The notes under the pieces were generated by a model. That model was not told the DNA's origin, did no database searches, and was given only the letters and a program-made list of their open reading frames with translations. Positions 26,875 to 35,912 of a stretch of 64,000 nt of DNA are shown in pieces; position 1 is the first letter of the stretch, and each line of letters starts with the position of its first letter. Position numbers and translations under genes: made by a program. Origin of the DNA: Actinacidiphila alni (lineage in GTDB: Bacteria > Actinomycetota > Actinomycetes > Streptomycetales > Streptomycetaceae); NCBI RefSeq assembly GCF_900112845.1, contig NZ_FONG01000001.1, forward strand, positions 372,001 through 436,000. Direction: 5' to 3'.

Positions 26875-27888
26875 ATGGTGTTCCGTTCCAAGTCAGCCAC
26901 CGCGCGGGCAGGTCGGAGTGGTGCGAGCCGGGGCCTGGCGGTCCCGGCGGACGGCAGCGGAGAGCTGCCGGATCGCCAGGCAGCGGATGAGGAGCAGCCG
27001 GTTGTGGGACCGCCGGGAGAAGCGCGGCCGGACGAGCCGCTGCATGTGGCCAGCCGGCTTCACGCGTTCAACCGGTTCGAGCTGAAGTACCTGGTTCCGG
27101 TCGAGCAGGCGGCTGAGATCCGTGACGAGTTGGCCGAGCGGATGGACCGCGATCTGCACAGCCCGGTGGGTGGCTACGGCGTGTGGAGTCTGTACTACGA
27201 CACGCCCCAGCTTCGCTTCTACTGGGAGAAGATCGACGGTCTGAAGTTCCGTCGCAAGCTGCGCATCCGCTACTACGGCGACCTCGACGGGATCACCGAC
27301 GACTCGCCGACCTGCGTGGAGATCAAGCAGCGCGTCAACAGGGTCACGCAGAAGCGCCGCATCACCCTTCCCTACGGTGCGGCCCGCCGGCTTTGCGACG
27401 ACCGGGAGATGGTCGACCATTCGGCGGGAGAGAGTGCTTTCATCCAGGAGGTTCTGGAACTGAGCGTGCGGCTGAACCTGCGGCCCACCGTGATCACCGG
27501 GTACCAGCGCGAGGCCCTGGTCGGACGGCATGCCGACACCGGTCTGCGGGTCACCTTCGACCGGCGGATCCGTGGCCGGGACCGGGACCTCCACTTCGGG
27601 ATCAACGGCCCGGAGAACCGGTTCACGATGCCGCCGCACCTGTCGGTCATGGAGATCAAGGTCAACGAGCGCACTCCGCACTGGATCACCGACCTGACCG
27701 CCCGGCGCAACCTCAACCTCATCCGGGTCTCTAAATACGTCCAGGCCGTCGAGGCGTTCGGCCTGGCCCCGCGCTCGATCTTCCACGTCAACGACGAGGA
27801 CCATCCGGCGCCCACCCCCACAGACGAGCAGCCGCGCCAGCGGCGGCCGACGCAGAGCGATGCGTCATTGAAGGTAGGAGCACAGTGA
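26875..27888 (+). CDS. VTC-domain polyphosphate polymerase-like protein
   Basis: 337 residues, ATG 26875 after GGGAG. After a variable 60-residue N-terminal tail, the VTC tunnel fold begins at FNRFELKYLV. It continues with YYDTPQLRFYWEKIDGLKF, FRRKLRIRYYG, CVEIKQRVNRVTQKRR and MEIKVNERTPHW. The conserved Lys, Arg and Glu residues on alternating strands bind triphosphate and metal in yeast Vtc4, which makes polyphosphate from ATP. Bacterial members are soluble and are usually found next to DUF4956 and CotH genes, as here. Stop and next start overlap (GTGA). Confidence 0.9.
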   Translation: MVFRSKSATARAGRSGASRGLAVPADGSGELPDRQAADEEQPVVGPPGEARPDEPLHVASRLHAFNRFELKYLVPVEQAAEIRDELAERMDRDLHSPVGGYGVWSLYYDTPQLRFYWEKIDGLKFRRKLRIRYYGDLDGITDDSPTCVEIKQRVNRVTQKRRITLPYGAARRLCDDREMVDHSAGESAFIQEVLELSVRLNLRPTVITGYQREALVGRHADTGLRVTFDRRIRGRDRDLHFGINGPENRFTMPPHLSVMEIKVNERTPHWITDLTARRNLNLIRVSKYVQAVEAFGLAPRSIFHVNDEDHPAPTPTDEQPRQRRPTQSDASLKVGAQ

Positions 27889-28562
27889 ACTTCGATCTCC
27901 AGGAACTCAGCGGCACGTTCAGCGTGGCCGACGTCGCGGCGGCGATGGTGTTGTCGTTCGTCCTGTCGACGCTGATCGGCTACGTGTACCGCTATACGCA
28001 TCGCAACGTCTCGTACAGTCAGTCCTACGTGCAGACCCTGGTCATCGTGGGCATGATCGTTGCCCTGATCATGCTGGTGGTCGGTTCCAACCTGGCCAGG
28101 GCGTTCTCACTGGTCGGCGCGCTCTCGGTGGTCCGCTTCCGTAACGCGGTCAAGGAGACCAGGGACGTCGGCTTCATCTTCCTGGCCATGTCGATCGGTA
28201 TGGCGTGCGGCGCCCGCTTCTACACGCTGGCAGCGGTCGGCGCCGTGGTGATCTGCGTCGTGATCGTCGTGATGTTCCAGTTCAACTGGTTCGCACTCAA
28301 CGTGCAGCGGCAGGTCGTCAAGGTCCAGGTCCCGGCCGGGGACGACTACACCCCGCAGATCCGGGACGTGCTGATCAAGTACACCAGCGAGTTCGAGCTG
28401 GTGAGCACCGAGTCCATTCGGGGCGGAGCCCTCAGCGAGGTGTTCTACATGGTGCGCCTCAAAGCGGGTGCGGAGCCCGGCGACCTGGTCAGCGCGCTGC
28501 AGGAACGGACGTCCGGCCAGCGCGTCACGGTACTGACCGGTTATGACACCACGGACCTGTGA
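27885..28562 (+). CDS. DUF4956 membrane protein
   Basis: 225 residues with a GTG start overlapping the VTC stop. About four membrane segments fill the first 145 residues (VAAAMVLSFVLSTLIGYVYR, LVIVGMIVALIMLVVGS, AVVICVVIVVMFQFNWF). A conserved cytoplasmic motif FSLVGALSVVRFRNAVKETR lies between segments. A soluble C-terminal domain of about 75 residues follows (VKVQVPAGDDYTPQIRDVLI). The family is uncharacterised but strongly linked to VTC-domain and CotH genes. Confidence 0.9.
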   Translation: MNFDLQELSGTFSVADVAAAMVLSFVLSTLIGYVYRYTHRNVSYSQSYVQTLVIVGMIVALIMLVVGSNLARAFSLVGALSVVRFRNAVKETRDVGFIFLAMSIGMACGARFYTLAAVGAVVICVVIVVMFQFNWFALNVQRQVVKVQVPAGDDYTPQIRDVLIKYTSEFELVSTESIRGGALSEVFYMVRLKAGAEPGDLVSALQERTSGQRVTVLTGYDTTDL

Positions 28563-30292
28563 TGAGCGGCCCTGTGACGAACGGTGAGGCCGCCGCGAGG
28601 CGCGATCGGCGGCTGCGGGACCGGCTCCCCGTCCGGCTGCGCCACCACTGGAAGCCGGCGGCCGCGCTGAGCGTCGGGCTCGCCGCGATGGTCGCCCTCC
28701 TGGGCAACACACGGGTGACTCCGTATGTCACGTCGACCTCGCGGGTCGAGGGCGACCCCATCACGGACAATGTCCGCGGAGACAAGGGCCTGTTCGACGC
28801 CTCCGTCGCTCACTCGATCCAGCTCACCTACAAGCAGACCGACTTCGACAAGATGATGAAGGACTTCAAGAAGGACGGGACAAAGGACTACATCGAGGCC
28901 GATCTCGTCATCGACGGGGTCTATCTCAACGACGTCGGTATCCGGCTGAAGGGCAACTCCACGCTGTCGTCGCTGAGCGGCGGGGGCGTGCCCGGAGGGT
29001 TCGGGAAGCGCCCCGGTGGGGCAGGAGGGGCTCTGCCCGGTGCGCCCGGCGGAGGAGACGGGACCGGCGGCCAGGGCGCGGCGGCGGGCGGCGGCCCCGG
29101 TGCCCGGACCGCCGCGGGCCAGCCGGGTGGCGGAACGGGCGTCGGCGGGGGAGCCCCGGGCGGCATGGTCCAGTACAACCTGTCCGCGAAGAAGCCCGAG
29201 GAGCTGCCCTGGCTGGTCAAGATCGACGAGTTCGTCACAGGCCGCGCCTACCAGGGCCAGCGGGAGCTTTCGCTGCGCCCCGGCAGCAACGGCCAGGTCC
29301 CGTTGAACGAGGCGCTGTCCCTGTCGCTCACCCGAGCCGGCGGACAGGAGGCGGAGAAGTACGGCTTCACCACGTTGAAGATCAACAACCGGCCCGTGAC
29401 CACTCGCCTCATGGTCCAGGCACCCGACACCGACTACGCCGACTCCGTCTCCGACGGCAACGGCGTGTTGTACAAGGCGAAGGCAAGCGGCACCTTCGCC
29501 TACCGCGGTGACGACCCCAGTAAGTACGACAGCTCGTTCGAGCAGCTCAACAAGTTGGGCAGCCAGGACCTCGAACCGCTGATCAAGCTCATCAAGTGGG
29601 CGAACAAGGCGTCGGACAAGGAGTTCGCCAAGGACCTCCACAAGTACGTCGACGTCGATTCGCTGGCGGCGTACATCGCCTCTCAGAACCTGCTGCTGAA
29701 CTCGGACGACATGAGCGGCCCCGGCAAGAATTACCTGCTGTGGTACGACCTGGACACGAAGAAGTTCTCCGTCCTGGGCTGGGACTACAACCTCACCTTC
29801 GGCGGGGACGCGACGGCCGGGCCGAAGGACTCGGTGGGCATGGGCGGCGGGATGCCGGGCGGCATGCCGGGTGGCATGCCCCAGGAGATGCCGCAGGGCG
29901 CGCCCTCAGGAATGCCGGAAGGCGCGCCCGGCGGTGCGGCGGCCGGCGGACAGGGCGGTGGTAACGGCCAGACGGTGCCCGGCGGAGCGATGCCCGGCCG
30001 GGCAGGCGGCGCCGGCGGCAAGGGCGGCCCGGGAGGGATGGCGCAGCAGGTGCTCAAGACCAAGTTCCTGGCGTCGGAAACCTTCGACGGCGTCTACATG
30101 AAGGCGTATCGGGAGCTGTACCAGAAGTTCTACGGGTCGGGCTCGGCGAAGGAGGAGTTGAACGCCATCGCGCAGCAGGCGCGTGCGGCGGGCGCCGATC
30201 CGAAGACGCTGGGCACCGCGGTGTCGCAGTTGGAGAAGACCATCACCGAGCGCGCCGACGCCCTGGCCAAGAACAAGCAGGTGACCGGTTGA
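28562..30292 (+). CDS. CotH-family exported protein with Gly-rich insertions
   Basis: 576 residues; the ATG overlaps the DUF4956 stop (TGATG). A single N-terminal membrane segment (AAALSVGLAAMVALLG) should anchor it outside. CotH features include DVGIRLKGNSTL, an NYLLWYDLDTKKFSVLGWDY block and NLTFGG, the kinase-like region in which spore-coat CotH binds ATP. Two low-complexity Gly/Pro/Met/Gln-rich insertions interrupt the fold at residues about 138-202 and 425-495; one repeats GGMPGGMPGGMP. In Bacillus CotH phosphorylates coat proteins; the target here is unknown. Confidence 0.88.
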   Translation: MSGPVTNGEAAARRDRRLRDRLPVRLRHHWKPAAALSVGLAAMVALLGNTRVTPYVTSTSRVEGDPITDNVRGDKGLFDASVAHSIQLTYKQTDFDKMMKDFKKDGTKDYIEADLVIDGVYLNDVGIRLKGNSTLSSLSGGGVPGGFGKRPGGAGGALPGAPGGGDGTGGQGAAAGGGPGARTAAGQPGGGTGVGGGAPGGMVQYNLSAKKPEELPWLVKIDEFVTGRAYQGQRELSLRPGSNGQVPLNEALSLSLTRAGGQEAEKYGFTTLKINNRPVTTRLMVQAPDTDYADSVSDGNGVLYKAKASGTFAYRGDDPSKYDSSFEQLNKLGSQDLEPLIKLIKWANKASDKEFAKDLHKYVDVDSLAAYIASQNLLLNSDDMSGPGKNYLLWYDLDTKKFSVLGWDYNLTFGGDATAGPKDSVGMGGGMPGGMPGGMPQEMPQGAPSGMPEGAPGGAAAGGQGGGNGQTVPGGAMPGRAGGAGGKGGPGGMAQQVLKTKFLASETFDGVYMKAYRELYQKFYGSGSAKEELNAIAQQARAAGADPKTLGTAVSQLEKTITERADALAKNKQVTG

Positions 30293-30295
30293 CGA

Positions 30296-30347
30296 CTCCG
30301 GCATCCTGGGCCGCCCCGCGTCCGGGGGCACGCCCGGAATGCCGGAG
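30296..30347 (+). terminator. Terminator-like hairpin after CotH gene
   Basis: CTCCGGCAT (30296-30304) pairs with ATGCCGGAG (30339-30347), with a second inner hairpin (CCGGG...CCCGG). It lies directly after the CotH stop and before the two-component genes, so it may end the first transcript or reduce read-through. Confidence 0.45.
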
Positions 30348-30449
30348 CAACCGTACCCGCTTCCGTCAGCGGCGTCTGAGCCTGCCATCGCACCGCCACC
30401 GGGAACCGCTCGTGCGGTTCTGCCCATCCGTAGCTTGAGGTGCCAGAAA

Positions 30450-31202
30450 GTGATCGGCCCGAACGCACGCTCACGCCCGCCCGCGGGCGGGCACACCGTC
30501 CTGGTGGTGGAGGACGACGCCAGCATCCGCACATTGCTCACGTCTGCGCTCAGCGCGGCGGGTTACGCCGTGGCGAGCGCGGGCGGCGGGCAGGAGGGCA
30601 TGTTCGAGGCGGGCAGTCGCAGACCCGATCTGATCGTGCTCGACGTCATGCTGCCCGACACCGACGGCTTCCGCTTCACCCGTGAGCTGCGCGCGCAGGG
30701 CGTCTACACACCGGTGCTGTTCCTCACCGCCCGTACCGGGGTCGAGGACCGCATCATCGGCCTCAGCTCCGGCGGCGACGACTACGTCACCAAGCCCTTC
30801 CACGTCCAGGAGGTGCTGCTGCGTGTCAGGGCCATCCTGCGCCGCAGCGGAGCGGCCGCCTCGCCCGTCGGCGCGCGCCCGCTCCTGCAGTACGCCGACC
30901 TCGTCCTGGACGAGAGCACTCGTGAAGTCCGGCGCGGCGACTGCCTGTTGAAGCTGTCACCGACCGAGTTCCGGTTGCTTGCCTGCCTGCTGGCCCGCCC
31001 CGAGCGGGTGCTGGAGAAGGCGGAGATCCTCCAACAGGTCTGGCAGTACGACTTCTCCGGCGACACCCGCATCGTCGACAGCTACATCAAGAACCTGCGC
31101 CGGAAGGTCGACCGATCCGCGCCGCCGCTGATCCACACGGTCCGCGGGGTGGGGTACTGCCTGCGGGTGCCGCGTGACGAGACCGGCGCGGCGCCGCGAT
31201 GA
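30450..31202 (+). CDS. OmpR-family response regulator
   Basis: About 250 residues from GTG 30450, which follows GAGG at moderate distance; upstream codons in frame look non-coding. Receiver domain: acidic pair VVEDD, phospho-acceptor Asp in LIVLDVMLPD, switch Thr in FLTARTG and Lys in DDYVTKPF. The C-terminal winged helix includes LSPTEFRLLACLL and RIVDSYIKNLRRKV. It overlaps the kinase gene by 4 bp (ATGA). Its position downstream of the VTC-DUF4956-CotH genes suggests, without proof, that it controls them. Confidence 0.93.
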   Translation: MIGPNARSRPPAGGHTVLVVEDDASIRTLLTSALSAAGYAVASAGGGQEGMFEAGSRRPDLIVLDVMLPDTDGFRFTRELRAQGVYTPVLFLTARTGVEDRIIGLSSGGDDYVTKPFHVQEVLLRVRAILRRSGAAASPVGARPLLQYADLVLDESTREVRRGDCLLKLSPTEFRLLACLLARPERVLEKAEILQQVWQYDFSGDTRIVDSYIKNLRRKVDRSAPPLIHTVRGVGYCLRVPRDETGAAPR

Positions 31203-32860
31203 GGTGCCCACGCCCAAGGCTGCCGGGCCGTCTCCGGCTTTCCGCCACGCGGCTTCGACGCCCGCGCTTCCTCCCGGAGCGTCTTCCGCGTCCGCGTTCG
31301 CTGCGCAGCCGCCTGGTCCTGATCGCCGGCCTGCTGGCCACCAGCGCGGTCCTGCTCTGCCAGCTCGCCGGCCTGGCGGTGCTGCGCGGCTGGCTCACCG
31401 ACCAGGTGGACAACCGGCTCTCCCAGTTCCGCCCACCGGCCGGGGTCTACACCGACCTTGCCGAGCACGGAACGCTGCGGCCGCCGAGCGTGGACAACGC
31501 ACTGCCGTCGGACTACCGCGTCTTCTTCTACGACGGCACCGGCCGTCTTCTGCCCACCACCTTGGGCAGCGGTGACGGCGCCGGGCCGAAACTGCCCCGG
31601 CGGGCAGCCGAACTGCACCTGACCGCCGGGCGTCCCAGCACCGTTCCGGCGAAAGACGGCGCCGGCGGCGCTGGATGGAGGGTGATCTCCTACACCGGAC
31701 CTGACCGTATGCGCACCGTGGTCGCGCTGCCGCTGAGCACCGTCGACGGCGCGACGACCAAACTCCTGTGGCTCAGCCTCGGGCTAGGCGTGGCCGTCGC
31801 CGTCGGGGTGATCGCTCTCGGAAACGGTGCGGTCCGCTTGGGACTGCGTCCGCTCACCCGCGTCGAGCGCACCGCCCAGCAGATCACCGAGGGCGCTCTG
31901 GAGCTCAACGTCCCCGTGACCGACCCGGACACCGAGGTCGGCCGGCTCGGTCTCGCCCTCAACACCATGCTCGACCGTCTGCGCACCTCCCTGCACCGCA
32001 CGGCGAGCTCCGAACAGCAGTTGCGCCGCTTTCTCGCGGACGCCGGCCACGAACTGCGCACCCCGCTCACCGCGATCCAGGGCTTCGCCGAACTCCTCCT
32101 CGACGAGGCCGACATGCCGCCACGGCGGCGCTGGGAGGCGCACGCCCTGATCGCCCACAACGCCGAACGCATGAGCCGCCTCGTCGACGACCTGTTCCTC
32201 CTCGCCAAGCTCGGCGACACCCCTGCAACGTACCGCGAACCCGTCGACCTGCTCTCCGCGGCGGCCGACGCCATCGCCACCACCGCGATCCGCCACCCTC
32301 AGCACGCCATCACCCTGGAACCACTCACGGACCGTCCCGCCGACGCCGAACGCGATCTCGACATCATCGAGACCCCGGGCGACCCGCACCAGTTGGCCCA
32401 GGTACTGGGCAACCTGCTGTCCAACGCCTGCGTGCACACGCCCGCCGGCACTCGTGTCTCCGTCCGGGTCGGCGCCTCCCGCACCCGCACCGCAGCCACA
32501 TGCGGGAGCGGACCGCCGCTGCCGCCGGGCACCCCCGTATGCGTGGTCGAGGTCACCGACGACGGCCCCGGCATCAGCGCGGACGAAGCCCCTAACGTCT
32601 TCGACCGCTTCTACCGCGCGACCCCGCTCGGTGGGTCCGCCACACCGGACTTCGGCGCCGTCCCGGGGGCCGGACCCGGAACGGATCCCGGCTCAGGACT
32701 CGGGCTCGCCATCGCCTCCGCGATCGCGGCAGCACACGGCGGCCGTCTCGAACTGGACAACCGCCCCGGCGAAGGCTGCACCTTCCGCCTGCTCCTGCCC
32801 GACACGGCCACCGCCTCGCCGGACACCCACGGGCCGTGGGACCGTCCCAGCCGCCTGTGA
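31199..32860 (+). CDS. Sensor histidine kinase
   Basis: 553 residues. A basic cytoplasmic start leads to TM1 (LVLIAGLLATSAVLLCQLAGLAVL), an extracytoplasmic sensor region of about 130 residues, TM2 (LWLSLGLGVAVAVGVIAL), a HAMP linker, the HisKA box with the phospho-His in DAGHELRTPLT, and an HATPase_c domain with N box LGNLLSNACVHTP, G1 DDGPGIS and G2 GSGLGLAIA. It is the partner of the upstream OmpR-type regulator. Confidence 0.94.
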   Translation: MRCPRPRLPGRLRLSATRLRRPRFLPERLPRPRSLRSRLVLIAGLLATSAVLLCQLAGLAVLRGWLTDQVDNRLSQFRPPAGVYTDLAEHGTLRPPSVDNALPSDYRVFFYDGTGRLLPTTLGSGDGAGPKLPRRAAELHLTAGRPSTVPAKDGAGGAGWRVISYTGPDRMRTVVALPLSTVDGATTKLLWLSLGLGVAVAVGVIALGNGAVRLGLRPLTRVERTAQQITEGALELNVPVTDPDTEVGRLGLALNTMLDRLRTSLHRTASSEQQLRRFLADAGHELRTPLTAIQGFAELLLDEADMPPRRRWEAHALIAHNAERMSRLVDDLFLLAKLGDTPATYREPVDLLSAAADAIATTAIRHPQHAITLEPLTDRPADAERDLDIIETPGDPHQLAQVLGNLLSNACVHTPAGTRVSVRVGASRTRTAATCGSGPPLPPGTPVCVVEVTDDGPGISADEAPNVFDRFYRATPLGGSATPDFGAVPGAGPGTDPGSGLGLAIASAIAAAHGGRLELDNRPGEGCTFRLLLPDTATASPDTHGPWDRPSRL

Positions 32861-33129
32861 GCCCAACTCCGGGAGGCCGTAGGCCCTCACGCCCGTGGCA
32901 GGGGGCTTTCGGCCCGCGGTGACACGGCGGAGAGCACGGCGGGTGGGCAGCGGACGCCCGGCAGGACGAGGACGCCCGCCATTCCGCGGACTGGCATGAG
33001 CCCGTCCCCCTCCCGCCGGCCTTGGGGGAGACGCCCCGCCGCGTCGGGTTGGCCCGAGAGGGCGTGACAGGAGAACCGCCCTCTCGTGACCGGCGCCGAG
33101 CCCGCTGGGCCCGGCCCGGCTCTCGGACC
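32861..33129. other. Intergenic region, no gene seen
   Basis: GC-rich sequence after the histidine kinase with no frame supported by a ribosome site and a recognisable product. It leads into a zone of gene fragments. Confidence 0.4.
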
Positions 33130-33216
33130 GGAACGCCGCACTTCCAGCCGCGAGTACGAGGCGCGGATCGTGGCCGAGTACGGCGTCGCGCCGAAGAACG
33201 AGAGGGGTGCGACCGT
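33130..33216 (+). mobile_element. IS3-family transposase OrfA fragment
   Basis: A 29-codon stretch reads SREYEARIVAEYGVAPKNER. This closely follows the N-terminal block of actinobacterial IS3-type OrfA proteins (pattern YxxRIVAEYxAAPKNEKGAxLRREGLYxSH). The match stops after GAT and the helix-turn-helix is gone, so it is only a scar. Confidence 0.6.
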
Positions 33217-33582
33217 GTGCCGGCCGACCGGGCGCTTCCGGGCGGCCCACTTCCGTCGGCCGCGGCCGACGCCATGGCCGGGCCCCGCTCGCCGCAGGTT
33301 CAGCCCTCGGCTCTGACGGCCGACGGGCGGGCTGCGATAGCGGAGTTGATGAACCACGAAGTACATGGCCGGCTGTGGCGGACGGTTCGACAGCCCCGCC
33401 GAGCAGGGGAACCCGCGCCATGAACCCCATGGCGTCACGACCATCTCATCGCATGTGAAATCCTCCGGTCCCCGTACCTGCCGTCCAACTCCGTATGACC
33501 CCGTTCGATCAGTGGCATGTGCCGCTCGTCGCGGAGTCGGCGGGCCGCGCGGTGTGGCTCTGGCCGCGCGGCCGCCATTGCG

Positions 33583-33815
33583 TCAGGACCAGACTCGGAC
33601 GTAGTCCACGTACATGTCGGCCTCGTTCTCCTGCTGGCTCAGGTCGATCGGCCACCCCGATCCCATGGCCAGGTCGAGCATGAAGAAGAGCGGCTTCTTG
33701 GCGGAAGCGTCGGCCGGGGTAGTAGCTGTGGACCGCGGCCCCGTCGATGTGATGGTGTTGCCGTGACCCGGACACCGTAGGTGTGCCAGGTGCGGCCGGC
33801 GTCGGTGGTGTGGTC
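33583..33815 (-). pseudogene. C-terminal fragment of a GH16-type (concanavalin-fold) glycosidase
   Basis: The last 43 codons read AKKPLFFMLDLAMGSGWPID, then LSQQENEADMYVDYVRVWS and a stop, the typical ending of GH16 beta-glucanase or agarase-like catalytic domains. Upstream, in other frames, lie TTDAGRTWHTYGVRVT and HIDGAAVHSY, which are the preceding strands of the same fold. At least two frameshifts separate them, and the catalytic ExDxxE block is missing. Confidence 0.65.
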
Positions 33816-33989
33816 TTCCGGCCGCCGCGCCGCGCGGCCACGACCCGGACACGAAGACGGCGAGACGGAGGGTGCCGCGCGCGTACGGGCCGGGGGAGGT
33901 GCGACGCGCCCATGACGTGTGCGGTCCGGTGGCCGGGGAGGCGACGAAGAACGCGGTCTCGCTTCTCGCCCTGTCCCGGTTGCCGTCTT

Positions 33990-34192
33990 CGCGCGGAGTG
34001 AAAGTGGGGGACGAGTCCAGGATCAGCCGCACCAGCGACGGCTCGTACCGGGCCGCGGACCTCCACGTACGGAACGTGCTCGTGCGCGTCCACTACAGCC
34101 GGTGGGGCAGTCCTTCCCCGGCGGCTCTGGAGGAGTCCGCCGTGGACGCTTCCCGCGCTGTCCTGACCGATCTGGGCGATCGCTCGCCTTGA
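33990..34192 (+). pseudogene. C-terminal fragment of a secreted lipoprotein-like protein
   Basis: The frame reads GVKVGDESRISRTSDGSYRA, then ADLHVRNVLVRVHYSR and, near the end, EESAVDASRAVLTDL. This pattern of two amphipathic strands followed by a final helix resembles the C-terminal part of small streptomycete lipoproteins that sit near Ser/Thr kinase genes. No N-terminus or lipobox is present. The identification is by general resemblance only. Confidence 0.35.
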
Positions 34193-34392
34193 GCGGGCGG
34201 CATACGGTCCGGCGCGGACTGCCGCGCAGGGACTCGGAGCTGATGCGGAGTTCCCGGGCGACGGCGGTGGCCGTCTTCCCCGAGGCATCGGTCCAACGGG
34301 AGTGCGGGACAGTCCTCGGGCGATCTCTCGTGCGCGCGCCGCTTCTGGCGGCGGACGGGGAAATGCCCTGCCGTACGGGCGCGGAACACGGA

Positions 34393-34427
34393 CGGGGCCG
34401 TGGCGCGCGGTGCGCGGCACGGCCCCG
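34393..34427 (-). terminator. Terminator-like hairpin of the GH25 lysozyme gene
   Basis: CGGGGCCGTG (34393-34402) pairs with CACGGCCCCG (34418-34427) with a GC-rich loop, 26 bp past the lysozyme stop on the minus strand. Confidence 0.65.
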
Positions 34428-34453
34428 GTGGGGGGATGCTCCGGGGGTCCGGG

Positions 34454-35752
34454 TCAGGAGCCGACGAGGGCCTTCCAGGTGTTGGGGCCGACGATGCCGT
34501 CCACGGTGAGGCTGTGGGCGGACTGGAAGGAACGGACCGCCGAGTCGGTGGCCGGGCCGAAGGCGCCGTCGACCGTCAACGAGGAGCCGTGCGCGTTGAG
34601 TTCGCGCTGGACGGCCGAGACGGCCGAGCCGGAACTGCCGTTGCGGACGGTGATGATCAGCGAGCTCCAGGTGTTGGGGCCGACGATGCCGTCCACGGTG
34701 AGGCTGTGGGCGGACTGGTACGTGCGGACCGCTGAGTTGGTGGCCGGGCCGAAGGCGCCGTCGACCGTCAACGAGGAGCCGTGCGCGTTCAGCAGGTACT
34801 GGACGGCCCGGACGGCCTCACCGGACTGGCCCTGCTTGACGGTCGGCCAGTCGGCGGAGGGCGGCGGAGGCGGGGGAGTGCCACCGGTGCCTTTGGCGAA
34901 GGCGGTGAGGTCGGCGGCCGAACCGTTGAAGGTGTTCTGGTCGCCGGGGAAGGTGCCGGAGTCGGCGTACTGCCAGATCGACTGGGCGGACCAGCCTGCC
35001 GGGAGGGTGCCGACACCGCTGGCGTAGCGGGCGACCCACAGCGGATTGGTCGCGCCGAAGCCGCTGGTGTTGCCGGTGCAGGTGGTCCACCAGTCCGTGG
35101 TGGTGTAAATGGCCGGGTAGCGGCCGGTCTTGGCGTGCACCTCGTCGCTGAAGCTCTTGATCCAGGCCACCATGGCGCTCTGGCTCAGGCCGTAGCAGGT
35201 GGCGCCGTAGGGGTTGTACTCGATGTCCAGCGCGGGCGGCAGGGTCTTGCCGTCGGCGGACCAGCCGCCGCCGTGGGCGACGAAGTAGTCGGCCTGGGCG
35301 GCGCCCGTGGAGTTGTTCGGGATCGCGAAGTGGTAGGCGCCACGGACCAGTCCGGCGTTGTAGGCGCCGTCGTACTGCCCGCTGAACGATGAACTCGTGT
35401 ACGTGGTGCCCTCGGTGGCCTTCACGTAGGCGAAGGTCGCGCCCGCGCTGCGGACCGACGCCCAGTCGACCGTGCCCTGCCAGCCGCTGACGTCGAGGCC
35501 GGGCAGACCGGAGACCGCGGCGGTGGTGACGGACGACGAACTCTCGGGCGTCAGGCCCGCGGCGGCGGCCTTCCTCTGGATTCCGGCGCCGGCGAAGTCG
35601 GCGTTCGGGTGGGTGATGGCGGTGGGGGCGGGGCCGGAACTCCGCGGCGCGGCGGCGCCGGCGGGGCCCGCTGCCAGGAGCATCAGGGCGCCTGCGGTGA
35701 GGGGAACAGCGATGCCGAGCAGGCGGCGGCCGAATCTGCTGGTCGAGGGCAT
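34454..35752 (-). CDS. Secreted GH25 lysozyme with two peptidoglycan-binding domains
   Basis: 432 residues from the ATG at 35752 after AAGGGATG (a second ATG lies 6 bases upstream). Signal peptide STSRFGRRLLGIAVPLTAGA with cleavage at AGAAA. The GH25 barrel (about 82-290) shows GLDVSGWQGTVDW and the catalytic LPPALDIEYN. A Pro-rich linker follows. Two PG_binding_1 domains end the protein; each contains NAHGSSLTVDGAFGPAT and SAHSLTVDGIVGPNTW, so they are near-identical copies. It should cleave the glycan backbone of peptidoglycan. Confidence 0.94.
   Translation of the reverse strand: MPSTSRFGRRLLGIAVPLTAGALMLLAAGPAGAAAPRSSGPAPTAITHPNADFAGAGIQRKAAAAGLTPESSSSVTTAAVSGLPGLDVSGWQGTVDWASVRSAGATFAYVKATEGTTYTSSSFSGQYDGAYNAGLVRGAYHFAIPNNSTGAAQADYFVAHGGGWSADGKTLPPALDIEYNPYGATCYGLSQSAMVAWIKSFSDEVHAKTGRYPAIYTTTDWWTTCTGNTSGFGATNPLWVARYASGVGTLPAGWSAQSIWQYADSGTFPGDQNTFNGSAADLTAFAKGTGGTPPPPPPSADWPTVKQGQSGEAVRAVQYLLNAHGSSLTVDGAFGPATNSAVRTYQSAHSLTVDGIVGPNTWSSLIITVRNGSSGSAVSAVQRELNAHGSSLTVDGAFGPATDSAVRSFQSAHSLTVDGIVGPNTWKALVGS
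34475..34786. repeat. Tandem 192-bp duplication within the lysozyme gene
   Basis: The unit starting CCAGGTGTTGGGGCCGACGA at 34475 recurs at 34667, an offset of 192 bp or exactly 64 codons. Long blocks are identical at the DNA level, so the domain duplication is recent or kept uniform by gene conversion. Confidence 0.85.
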
Positions 35753-35912
35753 GGGCATCCCTTGGAAGTATATTGACGCGGACATGTCATGGACAATGTT
35801 ACGCGCGTAGCGTGTTCCAGGGAAAGGCTTCCCCGGGCGAACGTCCGGTGAACGTCCAGACCGGGAAAGCCGTTTCGGTACCTCTGGGATCCCCCGTCCG
35901 AGGCGGGAGCCG

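Noticed and set aside
33022-33423. 134-codon plus-strand frame overlapping the IS3 fragment
   Set aside because: The IS3-like residues are in a different frame. This frame is Arg/Pro-rich and has no ribosome site or homology that I can recognise.
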